A stretch of 64,000 nt of DNA from Paenibacillus sp. HB172176 (GCF_011947265.1 NZ_JAATHD010000006.1:225586-289585); one strand, 5' to 3'; counted from the first letter of the stretch, positions 37,980 through 47,607 are shown. Notes: generated by a model from the sequence alone, not told the origin. Numbers and translations are program-made.

Positions 37980-39713
37980 ATGAAATCGTTGAAGCTATCC
38001 TTGCGAATCAAGCTGTTGCTGCTCGCTGCTGTACCGCTTTTGTTCTATGCGGGCTCGGGTTACTTTCTGATTGGAGAGCAGCAAAAGGTTTTTGACGAAA
38101 TGAAAGAAAAGGTGTATGAAACCTCAAGCGCGGTGGATTCTTTGATTCTCAACGGCGATCGGGATATGTATCAGGCTTTCTCGGCTTATCAGAAGCTGGC
38201 CTACGGAGGATTGAGCGCGACGGATGCTGAAGCTGCGGTTGCCGATATGACGAAAAATTACAATGAAGCGATGGATCGCGTGCACGAAGCCAGGACGAGG
38301 CTGGAGCAATCAGGGCTTCTCGGGCTGGACAAAGGCGATTCCGGCATGACGGCGGAGGCGATCCTTGCGGATTTCGACGAAAGCTTCGAGCGATGGTACA
38401 AGGAAGCGTTGAAGGCCATAGAGAGTGCCGGCTCCAATGCCGTGCTGCCGCTATATGAAGAAGATTTTCAGAAAGGTCGCCAAGGCGTAGACGAGATTGA
38501 GACCAGCATTACGGAATACGCGAATCAAACGATAGAAGAGATGAAGAATGAAATCGACCAATCGAAGAAAATAACAAATATGAGCGTGGCGTTCATTACG
38601 ATTGTGCTTTTTCTGTTTGCAGGTTTCGTTATTCGCCGCATCATGACGACGATCCGTTCGGTCGACAGGAAGACGTCGCTTGTTAGAGACGGCGACCTTA
38701 CGGCAACGCCGGAGACGAAATACGGCGAGGACGAATTAGGTCAAATTTCTCGTTCCGTCGATGAGATGATCAAGAGCATGAACGGATTGGTGGCGAATAT
38801 CGCAGATAATTCCGGTCTGGTGAATGTTATGTCATCCCGTCTAAGCGCAGCGGCCGCGGAGTCCGCGGAAGCTTCAGGCGAAACGTCGAAGCATATCGGC
38901 GAGGTTTCCGTCTCTTCGGAGAATCAGGCGAGAAGCGCCAAGGAAACGTCGAGAGCCATTGAGGAAATGGCGATCGGCATTAGTCGCATAGCAGAGAACA
39001 CATCAGCGCTGGCCATGCATTCAACCACGACATCCGATCAAGCGGACAGCGGGTCGCTGGTGCTCATCGAGTTAGTGAAGCAGATGAGCGAGATCAGCAA
39101 TGTTATCGAGAAGCTGTCCGAAATGATTACCACGCTGGAAAATCGATCGCAGCAAATTGGTGAAATCGCCGAGAATATTACAGCTTTCTCGAATCAGACG
39201 AATATTCTCTCCTTGAACGCCTCGATAGAAGCCGCAAGAGCAGGCGAGCATGGCAAGGGTTTCGCGGTCGTCGCGGGTGAAATTCGGAAATTGGCCGCAA
39301 GCTCGCTCAGCTCCGCGGAAGGCATTCACGATCTTATCGCTTTCATTCAACAGGATATCAACAGCGCCTCGACATTTATGAAGCAAACGATGCAAGAGGT
39401 GGAAACGGGTACGGAGCAGGTGAATAATGCCGCGCAGAGTCTGAACTTGATCAACGTATCGATTATGCAGATGGCCGAACAATTACAGGAGAATTCGGCG
39501 ATTACGGAACAGATGTCGGCAAGCTCGGAGGAGGTTAGCGCCTCTATGGAGCAGACGGCGTCTTCGGCGGCATTGAATTTGCAAATGACGGAGAATGTGG
39601 CAACGGCAACCGAAAAGCAAATCGCGTTAATGAATCATGTGTCGGCCACGTCGAGAGAGCTCGATGAGATTGTCGGCAAGCTGCAGAAGGCCGTTAGCAC
39701 GTTTAAAGTTTGA
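37980..39713 (+). CDS. Methyl-accepting chemotaxis protein
   Basis: This is a transmembrane chemoreceptor. The 577-residue protein has a membrane helix near residues 8-28, an extracellular helical sensor domain to about residue 195, a second helix ([16 protein letters not shown]), a HAMP domain (RTSIRSVDR-like region, [13 protein letters not shown]), and a long cytoplasmic coiled-coil. The hairpin tip reads [20 protein letters not shown] and [20 protein letters not shown], the CheA/CheW-binding signature. TTG 37989 may be the true start because GGGAGA abuts ATG 37980. No other chemotaxis genes are in the window and the ligand is unknown. Confidence 0.92.
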   Translation: MKSLKLSLRIKLLLLAAVPLLFYAGSGYFLIGEQQKVFDEMKEKVYETSSAVDSLILNGDRDMYQAFSAYQKLAYGGLSATDAEAAVADMTKNYNEAMDRVHEARTRLEQSGLLGLDKGDSGMTAEAILADFDESFERWYKEALKAIESAGSNAVLPLYEEDFQKGRQGVDEIETSITEYANQTIEEMKNEIDQSKKITNMSVAFITIVLFLFAGFVIRRIMTTIRSVDRKTSLVRDGDLTATPETKYGEDELGQISRSVDEMIKSMNGLVANIADNSGLVNVMSSRLSAAAAESAEASGETSKHIGEVSVSSENQARSAKETSRAIEEMAIGISRIAENTSALAMHSTTTSDQADSGSLVLIELVKQMSEISNVIEKLSEMITTLENRSQQIGEIAENITAFSNQTNILSLNASIEAARAGEHGKGFAVVAGEIRKLAASSLSSAEGIHDLIAFIQQDINSASTFMKQTMQEVETGTEQVNNAAQSLNLINVSIMQMAEQLQENSAITEQMSASSEEVSASMEQTASSAALNLQMTENVATATEKQIALMNHVSATSRELDEIVGKLQKAVSTFKV

Positions 39714-39725
39714 TGTATTCAAGCG

Positions 39726-39767
39726 AACTGCGCGAGGAGGCGTTCATGCCGATTCGCGCAGTTTTTT
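39726..39767 (+). terminator. Rho-independent terminator after the chemoreceptor gene
   Basis: A ten-base perfect stem (AACTGCGCGA with TCGCGCAGTT) flanks an 18-base loop and is followed by six T. Confidence 0.85.
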
Positions 39768-39921
39768 CTATTGAAAAAAAAGTTTAGCAAATCATGCTAT
39801 TTTACGTAACTTTTTCAGCTATGCCGCCGTCTATGATGTAAGATTAGAAATATGAGACATACATAGGATGGAGGTAACAGAGTCGGTTATGACGACAGGG
39901 CAAGAAGCAAGGAGAAAGATT

Positions 39922-40581
39922 ATGTCCGTTCATCAAGTCGAACGGACGTTTCAGTCTGGCGGAAACGCCATTCATGTTTTGAAGGGAATCGAGATGGAGC
40001 TGTTGCCGAAGAAGCTCGTCATGCTGAAGGGGCGATCCGGCTCCGGCAAGACGACGCTGCTGAATTGCCTGGGCGGACTTGATACGCCCAGCAAGGGAGA
40101 AATTCAGTTCGACGGGTCGCCGTTCAGCTCTCTCAATGATGATGAGCGCACGGTGATTAGAAGGAAGAATATGGGATTTATCTTCCAAGCCTTCGCTCTG
40201 ATGCCGCTCCTGTCGGCGTGGGAGAATGTCGAGCTGTCTCTTCGCATGGCTGGCGTAAGCCGCTCGGAATGGAAGGAGCGGGTCACCGAATGTCTGGAGC
40301 TGGTAGGGCTTGAGAAACGGATGCATCATCGTCCGTTCGAGCTGTCCGGCGGCGAGCAGCAACGCGTAGCGATCGCCAAGGCTATCGCGCATAAGCCGAT
40401 TCTTCTGCTCGCGGATGAGCCGACGGCTGAGCTCGATACCGGAATGGCCGCCCAGATTATGGCGGTGTTTCAGAATATTATTCAAACAGAAGAAGTGACA
40501 ATTTGCATGACAACACATGATCCTACAATTTTGGAGGTTGCCGACCATGTTTATGAAATGGTGGACGGGAAATTTTGCTAA
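39922..40581 (+). CDS. ABC transporter ATP-binding protein, MacB/LolD type (first of two)
   Basis: This cytoplasmic ATPase powers an FtsX-type transporter. The product has Walker A GRSGSGKTTLLN, a Q-loop region, signature LSGGEQQRVAIAKA, and Walker B ILLLADEPTAELD, the pattern of MacB/LolD ATPases. Start 39922 (219 residues) has AAGGAGA seven bases upstream. In-frame ATGs at 39889 and 39868 with GGAGGT nearby are also possible. It overlaps the start of the adaptor gene by 35 bases and begins a five-gene cluster. Confidence 0.9.
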   Translation: MSVHQVERTFQSGGNAIHVLKGIEMELLPKKLVMLKGRSGSGKTTLLNCLGGLDTPSKGEIQFDGSPFSSLNDDERTVIRRKNMGFIFQAFALMPLLSAWENVELSLRMAGVSRSEWKERVTECLELVGLEKRMHHRPFELSGGEQQRVAIAKAIAHKPILLLADEPTAELDTGMAAQIMAVFQNIIQTEEVTICMTTHDPTILEVADHVYEMVDGKFC

Positions 40582-41611
40582 ACGTTCATTGATCGCACTT
40601 ATATGTCTATTGCTTGTAGTAACCAGCGGCTGCGCGCTGCTGCCGGACGAGAAGGAAGAGGAGACGCTTCCGGAAATTATTCCGCCTCAAATTTCGAAGA
40701 AGCCTGAAATTGAAGTCGTAACGAAGACGCTCGAGACGAAGGTGCAGGTCATCGGGAAGCTGATTTCGCTGCAGGAAGAGACGATGTATTTCACCCTGGA
40801 CAACAGACATTTGAAGGAGCTGTACGTCAAAACCGGCGATACGGTGAAAGCCGGCGATATCATCGGGGAGCTCGACGTGGAGGACCTTCAGAAGCAGCTT
40901 CGTACGGCTCAGCTCTCCTTCAAGAGCGAAGAGAATGCGATGAAGGAAACGCTTCGCATGAGAGACGAGATGGATCCGCTCGAATTTGAGCAGAAGCAGA
41001 TTGCCTTCGAGGAGCAGCGGCAAAGCTTGCTTGACATGCAGGACGAGATCAGCAAAGCCGTCTTGACGGCGCCTTTCGACGGTACGATCGTATCTGTCAG
41101 CGCGGTGAAGGGCGATGCGATAACCGCTTACGACCCGATTGCGATTGTAGCCGATCCCTCGCTCATTACGGCAGCGGCGAAGCTGACGAAAACCGAGCTG
41201 TCGAAAATTACGGTCGGCATGGAAGCGGTCGTTACGATCAGCAATGTCGGCAGCTTCAAGGGGAAGGTCAAGCAATTGCCCGTCGCTTCGACGGATTCGA
41301 ACGGCAATAGCGGTCAGGGAGGCGAGAACAAGCCGGAGAGACCGGAGGACTATATGATCCTCGATGTGCCGGATTTGCCGAAGGACCTGAATCGCGGTAC
41401 GCCGATCTCGATCAATGTCATAACGAGCCGCACAGAAAATGCCGTTGTCATCCCGCCGTCCGCTCTGCGCAATATTGGAGCCCGCACCTATGTTCAGGTT
41501 ATTGATGAAGATGGAAAGCGCGAGGTTGATGTGGAGGTTGGCCAGCAAACCGCAGTCGATGTGGAAATTTTGCAGGGACTTGAGCCAGGGCAGAAAGTCG
41601 TAGGTAAATAG
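40547..41611 (+). CDS. MacA-like efflux adaptor lipoprotein
   Basis: This is a membrane-fusion-type protein anchored on the outer face of the membrane, probably working with the FtsX-type permease. It has a lipoprotein signal with lipobox TSGC (Cys29), a barrel-sandwich half (VKTGDTVKAGDIIGELD), a coiled-coil (residues 105-170), the second half (TAPFDGTIVSVSAVKGDAI), and beta-barrel domains to the end (ALRNIGARTYVQVIDEDGK). The 354-residue product starts at ATG 40547 after GGAGGT with 8-nt spacing, inside the end of the preceding ATPase gene. Gram-positive MacA-like proteins usually act in export of peptides or drugs. Confidence 0.87.
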   Translation: MFMKWWTGNFAKRSLIALICLLLVVTSGCALLPDEKEEETLPEIIPPQISKKPEIEVVTKTLETKVQVIGKLISLQEETMYFTLDNRHLKELYVKTGDTVKAGDIIGELDVEDLQKQLRTAQLSFKSEENAMKETLRMRDEMDPLEFEQKQIAFEEQRQSLLDMQDEISKAVLTAPFDGTIVSVSAVKGDAITAYDPIAIVADPSLITAAAKLTKTELSKITVGMEAVVTISNVGSFKGKVKQLPVASTDSNGNSGQGGENKPERPEDYMILDVPDLPKDLNRGTPISINVITSRTENAVVIPPSALRNIGARTYVQVIDEDGKREVDVEVGQQTAVDVEILQGLEPGQKVVGK

Positions 41612-41614
41612 CGC

Positions 41615-44497
41615 ATGGGAATTGGATTGTTTCGATTTCTGTTCCGCAAGATGTGGAACAATCGCTGGCTGACGCTAAGCACCTTGACCGGCCTCATTAT
41701 TGCGGTAGCCTTCGCCACCTCGATTCCGATGTATGCGGACGGGGCGCTGAAGCGCGTGGTCGCTGATTCGCTGAACGCCAAGAGCGAAGGCTTGCCGGCC
41801 GGCTCCCTGTTGATGAAATATCAGGCGACGCCCGGCCAGGAGACGGCGCTGGACGACCTGGCGAATTTGAATTCGTATATCAAAGATCAGGTGCCGAAGG
41901 ATATTGGATTTACATATGACACTTACGTCAAGAGTTACTCCATTCGCAGCGCCGACGTTGTTCCCGAAGACCCCGAGAAGGTGGATGCAGGGCGCAACCG
42001 TCAGTTGACCTTAATGTCATTGACCGGCATAGCGGATCATACGGAGATCGCTCAGGGCAAATGGTTCGACGAAGAGATTGGCGACGAAGATTTGATTGAG
42101 GCGGTGATGCTGGAGGATGCGATGTACCGCAATGACATTCATATCGGCGACATCTTTGAATATCCGGTCTACGGCGGTCTGAATCTGACGCTGCGGGTCA
42201 AAATCGTAGGCGCGGTGAATCCGCTGGATGCTGCAGACGCTTACTGGTATCAAGGGCTGGAGAGCATGTATGATACCTTGCAGATTAGTGAAGAAGCATT
42301 CGAGAAGCTGCTGCTTCAGAAGGATCATATTCCGCTTCATAACGGCGGCTGGTACTATGCCTTCGACCTGTCCACAATCAAGACGAGTCAGCTTAGTCCG
42401 CTGACCAAGAAGCTGAACCGGCTTAATATCGAGCTTTATCAGCGGTTGAAGGATACGAGAGTCGAAATTTCCTTCGCTTCGACGCTCAAGGAGTTCAAGA
42501 AGCAAAGCCTGCAGCTGCAGACCTTATTGTTCACGCTTGCGGCTCCAATGATCGCCATGGTGTTCTATTTTATCGCGATGAACGCCAGACAGGCGCTGGA
42601 TAAACAGCGCAGCGATATCGCCGTTCTGCGCAGCCGCGGAGCCGGCACAAGACAGATCATTTGGATTTATCTTATCGAAGGCCTGCTGCTTGGCGCCGTG
42701 GCTCTCGCAAGCGGGCCGTTCATCGGCTGGTTCATGGCGAAGAGCATTGGCTCGGCCAACGGCTTCCTCTCCTTCGTGAATCGGAAGTCGATTCCGGTCG
42801 GCTTCTCGACCGAAGCGCTGATTGCGGGAGCCGGAGCCGTCGTTCTAGCGATATTAGCTACTGTTGTGCCTGCAATTATCTATGCGCGTTCGTCAATAGT
42901 CAGCTATAAACAAGAGCTTGCGCGATCCGATCGGAAGCCGGTCTGGCAGCGCTGGTTTCTCGACGTGCTGCTTATTGCCGTTGCCGGCTACGGCTGGTAC
43001 ATGTTCAATGAACGGCAGATGCTGACCTTCCAAACGGGAATGACGACTGATCAGTTGAATGTGCAGCCCTTCCTGTTCTTCGTTCCCGCGCTTGCGATCT
43101 TCGCGCTGGGTTTGTTCTTCTTGAGGCTGTTCCCGTGGCTGCTGAAGCTGTTCAATTGGCTCGGCAAGAAATTTCTTCCCGTGCCGCTCTACTTGACGCT
43201 AACGCAGCTGTCGCGTTCGTCCAAGGGCTATTATCCGCTGATGATTCTCCTCGTGTTGACGCTCGGGCTAGGCGTGTACAATGCATCGGCGGCTAGGACG
43301 ATCGATCTGAATTCTACAGAGCGTCTTCTCTATAAATTCGGATCGGATGTTATTATTCAGACCGTCTGGGACGGTACGCCGGAAGTGACCAATACCGGCG
43401 GCTCCGGCGGAAGCGGCGGTTCTGGAGGCGGAGGCGGCCAGGACGGCGGACAAGGCGGCGGAAGCGGAGGCGGCCAGGGAGGCAGCGTGCCTACTCGAAT
43501 TATTTATAATGAGCCGCCGTTCGAAATTTTCCGAACGCTTGACGGCGTCGAAGCGGCCGCGCGCGTCATGGAGACGAAGGGGAATATCGTCGTGTCCGGC
43601 AAGTCGATCGGCCAAGGCAACGTGCTTGGCATTGACAACAAGGATTTCTCCGAGGTGGCCTGGTTCAGGGATGATCTGTATCCGGTCAATCCCGCTTATT
43701 ACTTGTCTTATCTCGGCCTGGCCGAGCATGCCGCGATCATACCGGATACGGTTGCGAACAGATATCAGCTGAAGGTGGGCGACACGATATCCGTCGGATT
43801 CACCGATGGCATGATCGAATTCGCGATTGTCGGCATTGTTCCATACTGGCCGACCCAGTATCCCGACAAGACGCCTTTCATAATTGCGAATCTGGATTAC
43901 ATCTACGATCAGCTGCCAATGATTCCTTACGAAGTTTGGCTGAAGATGAAGCCTGACGCGCTTGTGGCTCCGCTCGTTGATAAACTGCAGCAGGCAGGCA
44001 TCGAGCTCGCCACGGTGGACGATGTGCGTTCGGAGCTAATCACGCAATCGAAGCTTCCTAGCAGAGGAGGCGTGTTCGGCATCTTGAGTCTCGGCTTCCT
44101 CGTATCGGTCATTATTACATTAGTCGGCTATGTGCTCTACTGGTTCTTCAATCTATCGAGCAGGGTCGTGCAATTCGGCGTGCTGCGGGCAATGGGGCTC
44201 TCGAGAAAGCAATTGACGGGCATGCTTCTGCTGGAGCAGCTGTTCACGGCTGGGCTGGCGATCGGACTTGGCGTCTTAATCGGCAAGATTGCGAGCAAGC
44301 TGTTCCTGCCCTTCCTGCAAACCACGGAGAATGTGGAGGATACGGTGCCGCCGTTCCGCGTCGTGTTCGAGGCGAGCGATACGAATCAGCTGTTTATCGT
44401 AGTCGGCTTTATGATGGTCATTGGAGCGTTGCTGCTCTTCCTGCATATCCGCAGGCTGAAGGTCCATCAGGCCGTGAAAATGGGAGAGGAGCGTTAA
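41615..44497 (+). CDS. Large FtsX-family ABC permease
   Basis: This membrane protein of 960 residues has about ten membrane segments: one near residues 15-37, three at about 300-425, three at about 450-565, and three at about 825-945. It looks like two FtsX/MacB-type modules with big extracellular domains after segments 1 and 7. FtsX-type permeases move lipids, peptides or drive hydrolases outside. Residues 592-625 form a Gly/Ser/Gln/Asp low-complexity linker. The first extracellular domain (residues 40-290) has no recognised fold. The start is ATG 41615 with only a weak ribosome site, so coupling to the upstream gene is likely. Its cargo is unknown. Confidence 0.85.
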   Translation: MGIGLFRFLFRKMWNNRWLTLSTLTGLIIAVAFATSIPMYADGALKRVVADSLNAKSEGLPAGSLLMKYQATPGQETALDDLANLNSYIKDQVPKDIGFTYDTYVKSYSIRSADVVPEDPEKVDAGRNRQLTLMSLTGIADHTEIAQGKWFDEEIGDEDLIEAVMLEDAMYRNDIHIGDIFEYPVYGGLNLTLRVKIVGAVNPLDAADAYWYQGLESMYDTLQISEEAFEKLLLQKDHIPLHNGGWYYAFDLSTIKTSQLSPLTKKLNRLNIELYQRLKDTRVEISFASTLKEFKKQSLQLQTLLFTLAAPMIAMVFYFIAMNARQALDKQRSDIAVLRSRGAGTRQIIWIYLIEGLLLGAVALASGPFIGWFMAKSIGSANGFLSFVNRKSIPVGFSTEALIAGAGAVVLAILATVVPAIIYARSSIVSYKQELARSDRKPVWQRWFLDVLLIAVAGYGWYMFNERQMLTFQTGMTTDQLNVQPFLFFVPALAIFALGLFFLRLFPWLLKLFNWLGKKFLPVPLYLTLTQLSRSSKGYYPLMILLVLTLGLGVYNASAARTIDLNSTERLLYKFGSDVIIQTVWDGTPEVTNTGGSGGSGGSGGGGGQDGGQGGGSGGGQGGSVPTRIIYNEPPFEIFRTLDGVEAAARVMETKGNIVVSGKSIGQGNVLGIDNKDFSEVAWFRDDLYPVNPAYYLSYLGLAEHAAIIPDTVANRYQLKVGDTISVGFTDGMIEFAIVGIVPYWPTQYPDKTPFIIANLDYIYDQLPMIPYEVWLKMKPDALVAPLVDKLQQAGIELATVDDVRSELITQSKLPSRGGVFGILSLGFLVSVIITLVGYVLYWFFNLSSRVVQFGVLRAMGLSRKQLTGMLLLEQLFTAGLAIGLGVLIGKIASKLFLPFLQTTENVEDTVPPFRVVFEASDTNQLFIVVGFMMVIGALLLFLHIRRLKVHQAVKMGEER

Positions 44498-44503
44498 CGT
44501 CAG

Positions 44504-45400
44504 ATGATCGATTGCGAAGGCTTGGTGAAAATTTACAAAACGGAAGATCTGGAGGTCGTGGCGCTTCAAGGCTTGAACCTGAAGGTGGAGGACGGCGAGC
44601 TGATGGCGATTATCGGCAACAGCGGAAGCGGGAAATCAACCTTGCTCAATACGCTGGGCGGTCTCGACCGTCCCTCCGCCGGACAGGTGAAGGTAGGTCC
44701 CTGGGATCTGCTGAAGATTACGGAAGAGGAGCTTGTACAGTACAAGCGGGAAACCGTCGGATTCATCTGGCAGAACAATGCCCGGAACCTGCTTCCTTAC
44801 TTGACGGCGCTCGAGAATGTCGAGATGCCGATGATGCTCTCCGGCAAGGTGGACCGGGCATACGCGAAGCAATTGCTCGAATGGGTCGGGCTGAAGGAAC
44901 GGATGAACAACAAGCTGCATCAGCTCTCCGGCGGGGAGCAGCAGCGCGTCGCGATCGCGATTTCGCTCTCCAACCGGCCGAAGCTTCTGCTTGCCGACGA
45001 GCCGACAGGCTCTGTCGATACCGCGACGGCGGATCTTATCATGAGCATCTTCCGTCGCCTGAACAAGGAGATCGGCATTACGATCGTCATCGTTACCCAT
45101 GACATGTCGCTTGCCGGCAAGGTCGATCGGGTCGTCGCCATTCGCGACGGCTTGACGAGCACCGAATTTATTAAACGCAATCCGAACATTAATGAAGACG
45201 GGGAGGTGACCGGGGCTATCGAGCCTGCCGGCAAAGGTTTGGACGGCGGCGTCCACGAGGCTTATGTCGTGGTGGACCGTGTCGGCCGCTTGCAGGTGCC
45301 GAAGGAATATTTGAACTCGCTTGGCATTAAGGACAAAGCAACAATGGAATTCGACGGTGAGCGAATTATTATCTCTTCGCCAAAATTATTAGGGGGTTAG
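44504..45400 (+). CDS. ABC ATPase with AbrB-like C-terminal tail (second of two)
   Basis: This is a second MacB/LolD-type ATPase of the cluster, 298 residues. Residues 1-225 form the ATPase with Walker A GNSGSGKSTLLN, signature LSGGEQQRVAIAIS and Walker B LLLADEPTGSVDT. After a linker, residues of about 253-295 (VVVDRVGRLQVPKEYLNS, LGIKDKATMEFDGERIII) closely resemble the AbrB/SpoVT swapped-hairpin domain, which normally binds DNA or mediates dimers. The function of the tail is unknown. It may control ATPase dimerisation. The gene lies 6 bases after the permease and 4 before the binding protein. Confidence 0.88.
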   Translation: MIDCEGLVKIYKTEDLEVVALQGLNLKVEDGELMAIIGNSGSGKSTLLNTLGGLDRPSAGQVKVGPWDLLKITEEELVQYKRETVGFIWQNNARNLLPYLTALENVEMPMMLSGKVDRAYAKQLLEWVGLKERMNNKLHQLSGGEQQRVAIAISLSNRPKLLLADEPTGSVDTATADLIMSIFRRLNKEIGITIVIVTHDMSLAGKVDRVVAIRDGLTSTEFIKRNPNINEDGEVTGAIEPAGKGLDGGVHEAYVVVDRVGRLQVPKEYLNSLGIKDKATMEFDGERIIISSPKLLGG

Positions 45401-45404
45401 AGCC

Positions 45405-46904
45405 ATGTATACTCGAAAATCAAAACAAACTAGATTCCTATTGCTCGGTTTAGCTCTTATTCTACTTGGGGGTTTATCGTCGGCATGCACCAAGAGTAAT
45501 GATCCAGGCGACACGGAGAAGCATGTTCTCCGCATCGGCGTGCTGTATGGCGGCTCGGACAATGAGCCTTACTTCCGCCAGCAATACACCGATATGTTCG
45601 AAATGCAGAATTCGAATATCGAATTCGAGATTGTGGGCGCAATCAATTATGACGATCAACGCTTCAATCAGCCAACGGATGGGGAGACGGTGGAGCAGCC
45701 TGATCCTTACGAGGAAATGTCAAAGATGATGAACGGCCAAAATCCGGTTGACGTCGTTGTGCTTGATTACAATATGCTGCAGCGCATGACGAGAGATAAC
45801 CTGCTCCAAAATCTCGATCCCTTGATCGAGCGCGACAAATTCGACATTTCGGATTATGTGCCTACCGTTATCGACGGCATCAAAGCGGCGGGAGACAATA
45901 ATCTGTATGCTCTGACGCCGACCTTCACGTCCTCGGCTCTGTATTATAACAGAAAGCTGTTTCAGGAAGCGGGGGTGGAGCCTCCAACCGATAAAATGTC
46001 ATGGACCGACATTCTGAATAAAGCTCGTCAAATGACCAAGGGTGAGGGCGCCGATCGCATCTTCGGCTTCTCCTTCAATCGCTGGATGTCCGACGGCTTC
46101 AGCGATGTGGAAAACTACAGCCAGACGCTTCAACTCAAAACGATAGACGATGAAGGCAAAAAAATGCTGGTGAACAATGATCAATGGGCGGATGCATGGG
46201 ATACGGTTGCCGGTCTCTATCAAGACAAAATCGTTCCCGATCGCGATTTTATGAACACGATGAACGAAGCGAACGCGAGCTCCGGCAAAGCGGATCCGTT
46301 CTACGGCGACCTGTTCATTCACGGCAATGTTGCAATGGTTATCGGCGATTCGGGCTATGTGAGCGAGCTCAAGAAAGCGAATGACAATGCGGCCTCGGTC
46401 GATGACTTCGACGGCATCGACTGGGATGTGGTGACGGTGCCTACTCATCCGTCGACTCCGGATCAAGGCGGCAATATCTACCTTAGCCAGCTCATGGGCA
46501 TTAATGTGAAGGCGCAAAATCCGGAGGATGCCTGGAAGTTCATTGAGTTCACCAACAGCAAGGAGTGGGCGAAGCTCAAGTCCAGAAGCAATTACGAGCT
46601 GGTTGCCCGGAAGGAATACTTGAAGCCGGTTGGCGGTCTTGATTACAACATGGATGCTTTCACAACACTGAGACCGATTCTGCCGAGCTCAACCACCGAT
46701 TCGGATATTTATCAGAAGAACCCGAACGCTTGGCAGGCTCGTCAAATCGGCTATGAGCTGTTTAACAGCGTGGTGGACGGCTCCAAGGAGACGAAGGACG
46801 CGCTTGCGGAATGGGAGACTCGAGGCAACGCGATTCTCGAGGGACAGCTTGAGAACGGCGATGGCGGCGTCGGGGGCGGCCCGATTGTCAGACCCATGTT
46901 CTAG
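45405..46904 (+). CDS. Extracellular solute-binding lipoprotein (family 1 type)
   Basis: This protein of 499 residues has a lipoprotein signal with lipobox LSSAC (Cys28). It has a fold resembling sugar or oligosaccharide binding proteins of ABC importers, with LRIGVLYGGSDNEPYF at the start, VVVLDYNMLQRMT, SALYYNRKLFQEAGV and MNGQNPVDVV. The tail is Gly-rich (DGGVGGGPIV). It is the last gene of a cluster whose permease and ATPases are of the export/FtsX type, an odd partner for an import-type binding protein. The ligand is unknown. ATG 45405 follows AGGGGGTTAG. Confidence 0.88.
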   Translation: MYTRKSKQTRFLLLGLALILLGGLSSACTKSNDPGDTEKHVLRIGVLYGGSDNEPYFRQQYTDMFEMQNSNIEFEIVGAINYDDQRFNQPTDGETVEQPDPYEEMSKMMNGQNPVDVVVLDYNMLQRMTRDNLLQNLDPLIERDKFDISDYVPTVIDGIKAAGDNNLYALTPTFTSSALYYNRKLFQEAGVEPPTDKMSWTDILNKARQMTKGEGADRIFGFSFNRWMSDGFSDVENYSQTLQLKTIDDEGKKMLVNNDQWADAWDTVAGLYQDKIVPDRDFMNTMNEANASSGKADPFYGDLFIHGNVAMVIGDSGYVSELKKANDNAASVDDFDGIDWDVVTVPTHPSTPDQGGNIYLSQLMGINVKAQNPEDAWKFIEFTNSKEWAKLKSRSNYELVARKEYLKPVGGLDYNMDAFTTLRPILPSSTTDSDIYQKNPNAWQARQIGYELFNSVVDGSKETKDALAEWETRGNAILEGQLENGDGGVGGGPIVRPMF

Positions 46905-46954
46905 AACGATTCCCGTTCAAGATTCTTGTTTTTAAGTCATGCATTTTTTTGAAG

Positions 46955-47003
46955 AGGAAGCCTTCGTCGATCGGGGTTACGGCGTCGGGGGGCTTCCTTT
47001 TTC
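46955..47003 (+). terminator. Rho-independent terminator after the ABC cluster
   Basis: An eight-base stem (AGGAAGCC with GGCTTCCT), a long loop and a T-rich tail lie 50 bases after the binding-protein gene. Confidence 0.7.
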
Positions 47004-47116
47004 TTTTTCGTTGCTGCGTTATTTTTTCAAGCCACCGCTTTCCTCCATGCTTGTAAAATACTGATTTTGGGTATTATAAGGGCAACAACATGAGCAGGAA
47101 CTGGAGGAGAGAGCGT

Positions 47117-47281
47117 ATGAAATGGATTTACTGGCTTCGTCTATACGAAACCAAGTTTCAGGCAGGCTGTTTGGTGCGCAGAATGGAGAATGATTGGTGG
47201 ATTTACGGCTATGATTGCCCGCGGGAGGTCGAGGTGTTCCGTTCCCGCAGGGGCAGATACGGGGTGCGCTTTTTGCCATGA
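47117..47281 (+). CDS. Small aromatic- and arginine-rich hypothetical protein
   Basis: I do not recognise this 54-residue product (MKWIYWLRLYETKFQAGCLV ...). It is rich in W, Y and R, has two cysteines, and has no membrane segment or signal. The start ATG 47117 has GGAGGAGAG seven bases upstream, a good site, and codon use is like the host. It stands alone between the ABC cluster terminator and the tRNA promoter. Confidence 0.5.
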   Translation: MKWIYWLRLYETKFQAGCLVRRMENDWWIYGYDCPREVEVFRSRRGRYGVRFLP

Positions 47282-47314
47282 ACATGCCTTGGAAAAATAA
47301 TTAGTAAAATATGC

Positions 47315-47344
47315 TTGACTATGCAGCGGTATCTATAGTATATT
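47315..47344 (+). promoter_or_regulatory. Promoter of the tRNA cluster
   Basis: TTGACT (47315-47320), an 18-base spacer and TATATT (47339-47344) lie 47 bases before tRNA-fMet, in the right place for the three-tRNA transcript. Confidence 0.7.
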
Positions 47345-47390
47345 ATTTTATGTCGCCATTTCAAGAATCTTTTGACCAAATGGATAACGT

Positions 47391-47467
47391 CGCGGGGTGG
47401 AGCAGCTCGGTAGCTCGTCGGGCTCATAACCCGAAGGCCGCAGGTTCAAATCCTGCCCCCGCAACCA
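47391..47467 (+). tRNA. tRNA-fMet (CAT), initiator
   Basis: The cloverleaf is complete with encoded CCA. The first base pair is a C-A mismatch (C1, A72), and the anticodon stem ends with three G-C pairs (GGG/CCC), both signatures of initiator tRNA. The anticodon is CAT. Confidence 0.97.
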
Positions 47468-47508
47468 AACATTCAATCAAACATTGATATAGATGAACGT
47501 TATTTCGA

Positions 47509-47585
47509 GGGCCCTTAGCTCAGTTGGTTAGAGCGGTCGGCTCATAACCGATTGGTCGGGGGTTCGAGTCCCTCAGGGCCCACCA
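47509..47585 (+). tRNA. tRNA-Ile2 (CAT, lysidine-modified)
   Basis: The acceptor stem GGGCCCT pairs with AGGGCCC and CCA is encoded. The anticodon is CAT. The acceptor and D-arm (TTAGCTCAGTTGGTTAGAGC) match tRNA-Ile2 of other bacteria rather than elongator tRNA-Met. TilS modification would make it read ATA. A Met assignment is possible but less likely. Confidence 0.85.
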
Positions 47586-47607
47586 TTTGTACAAAGCTTC
47601 ACAACAT

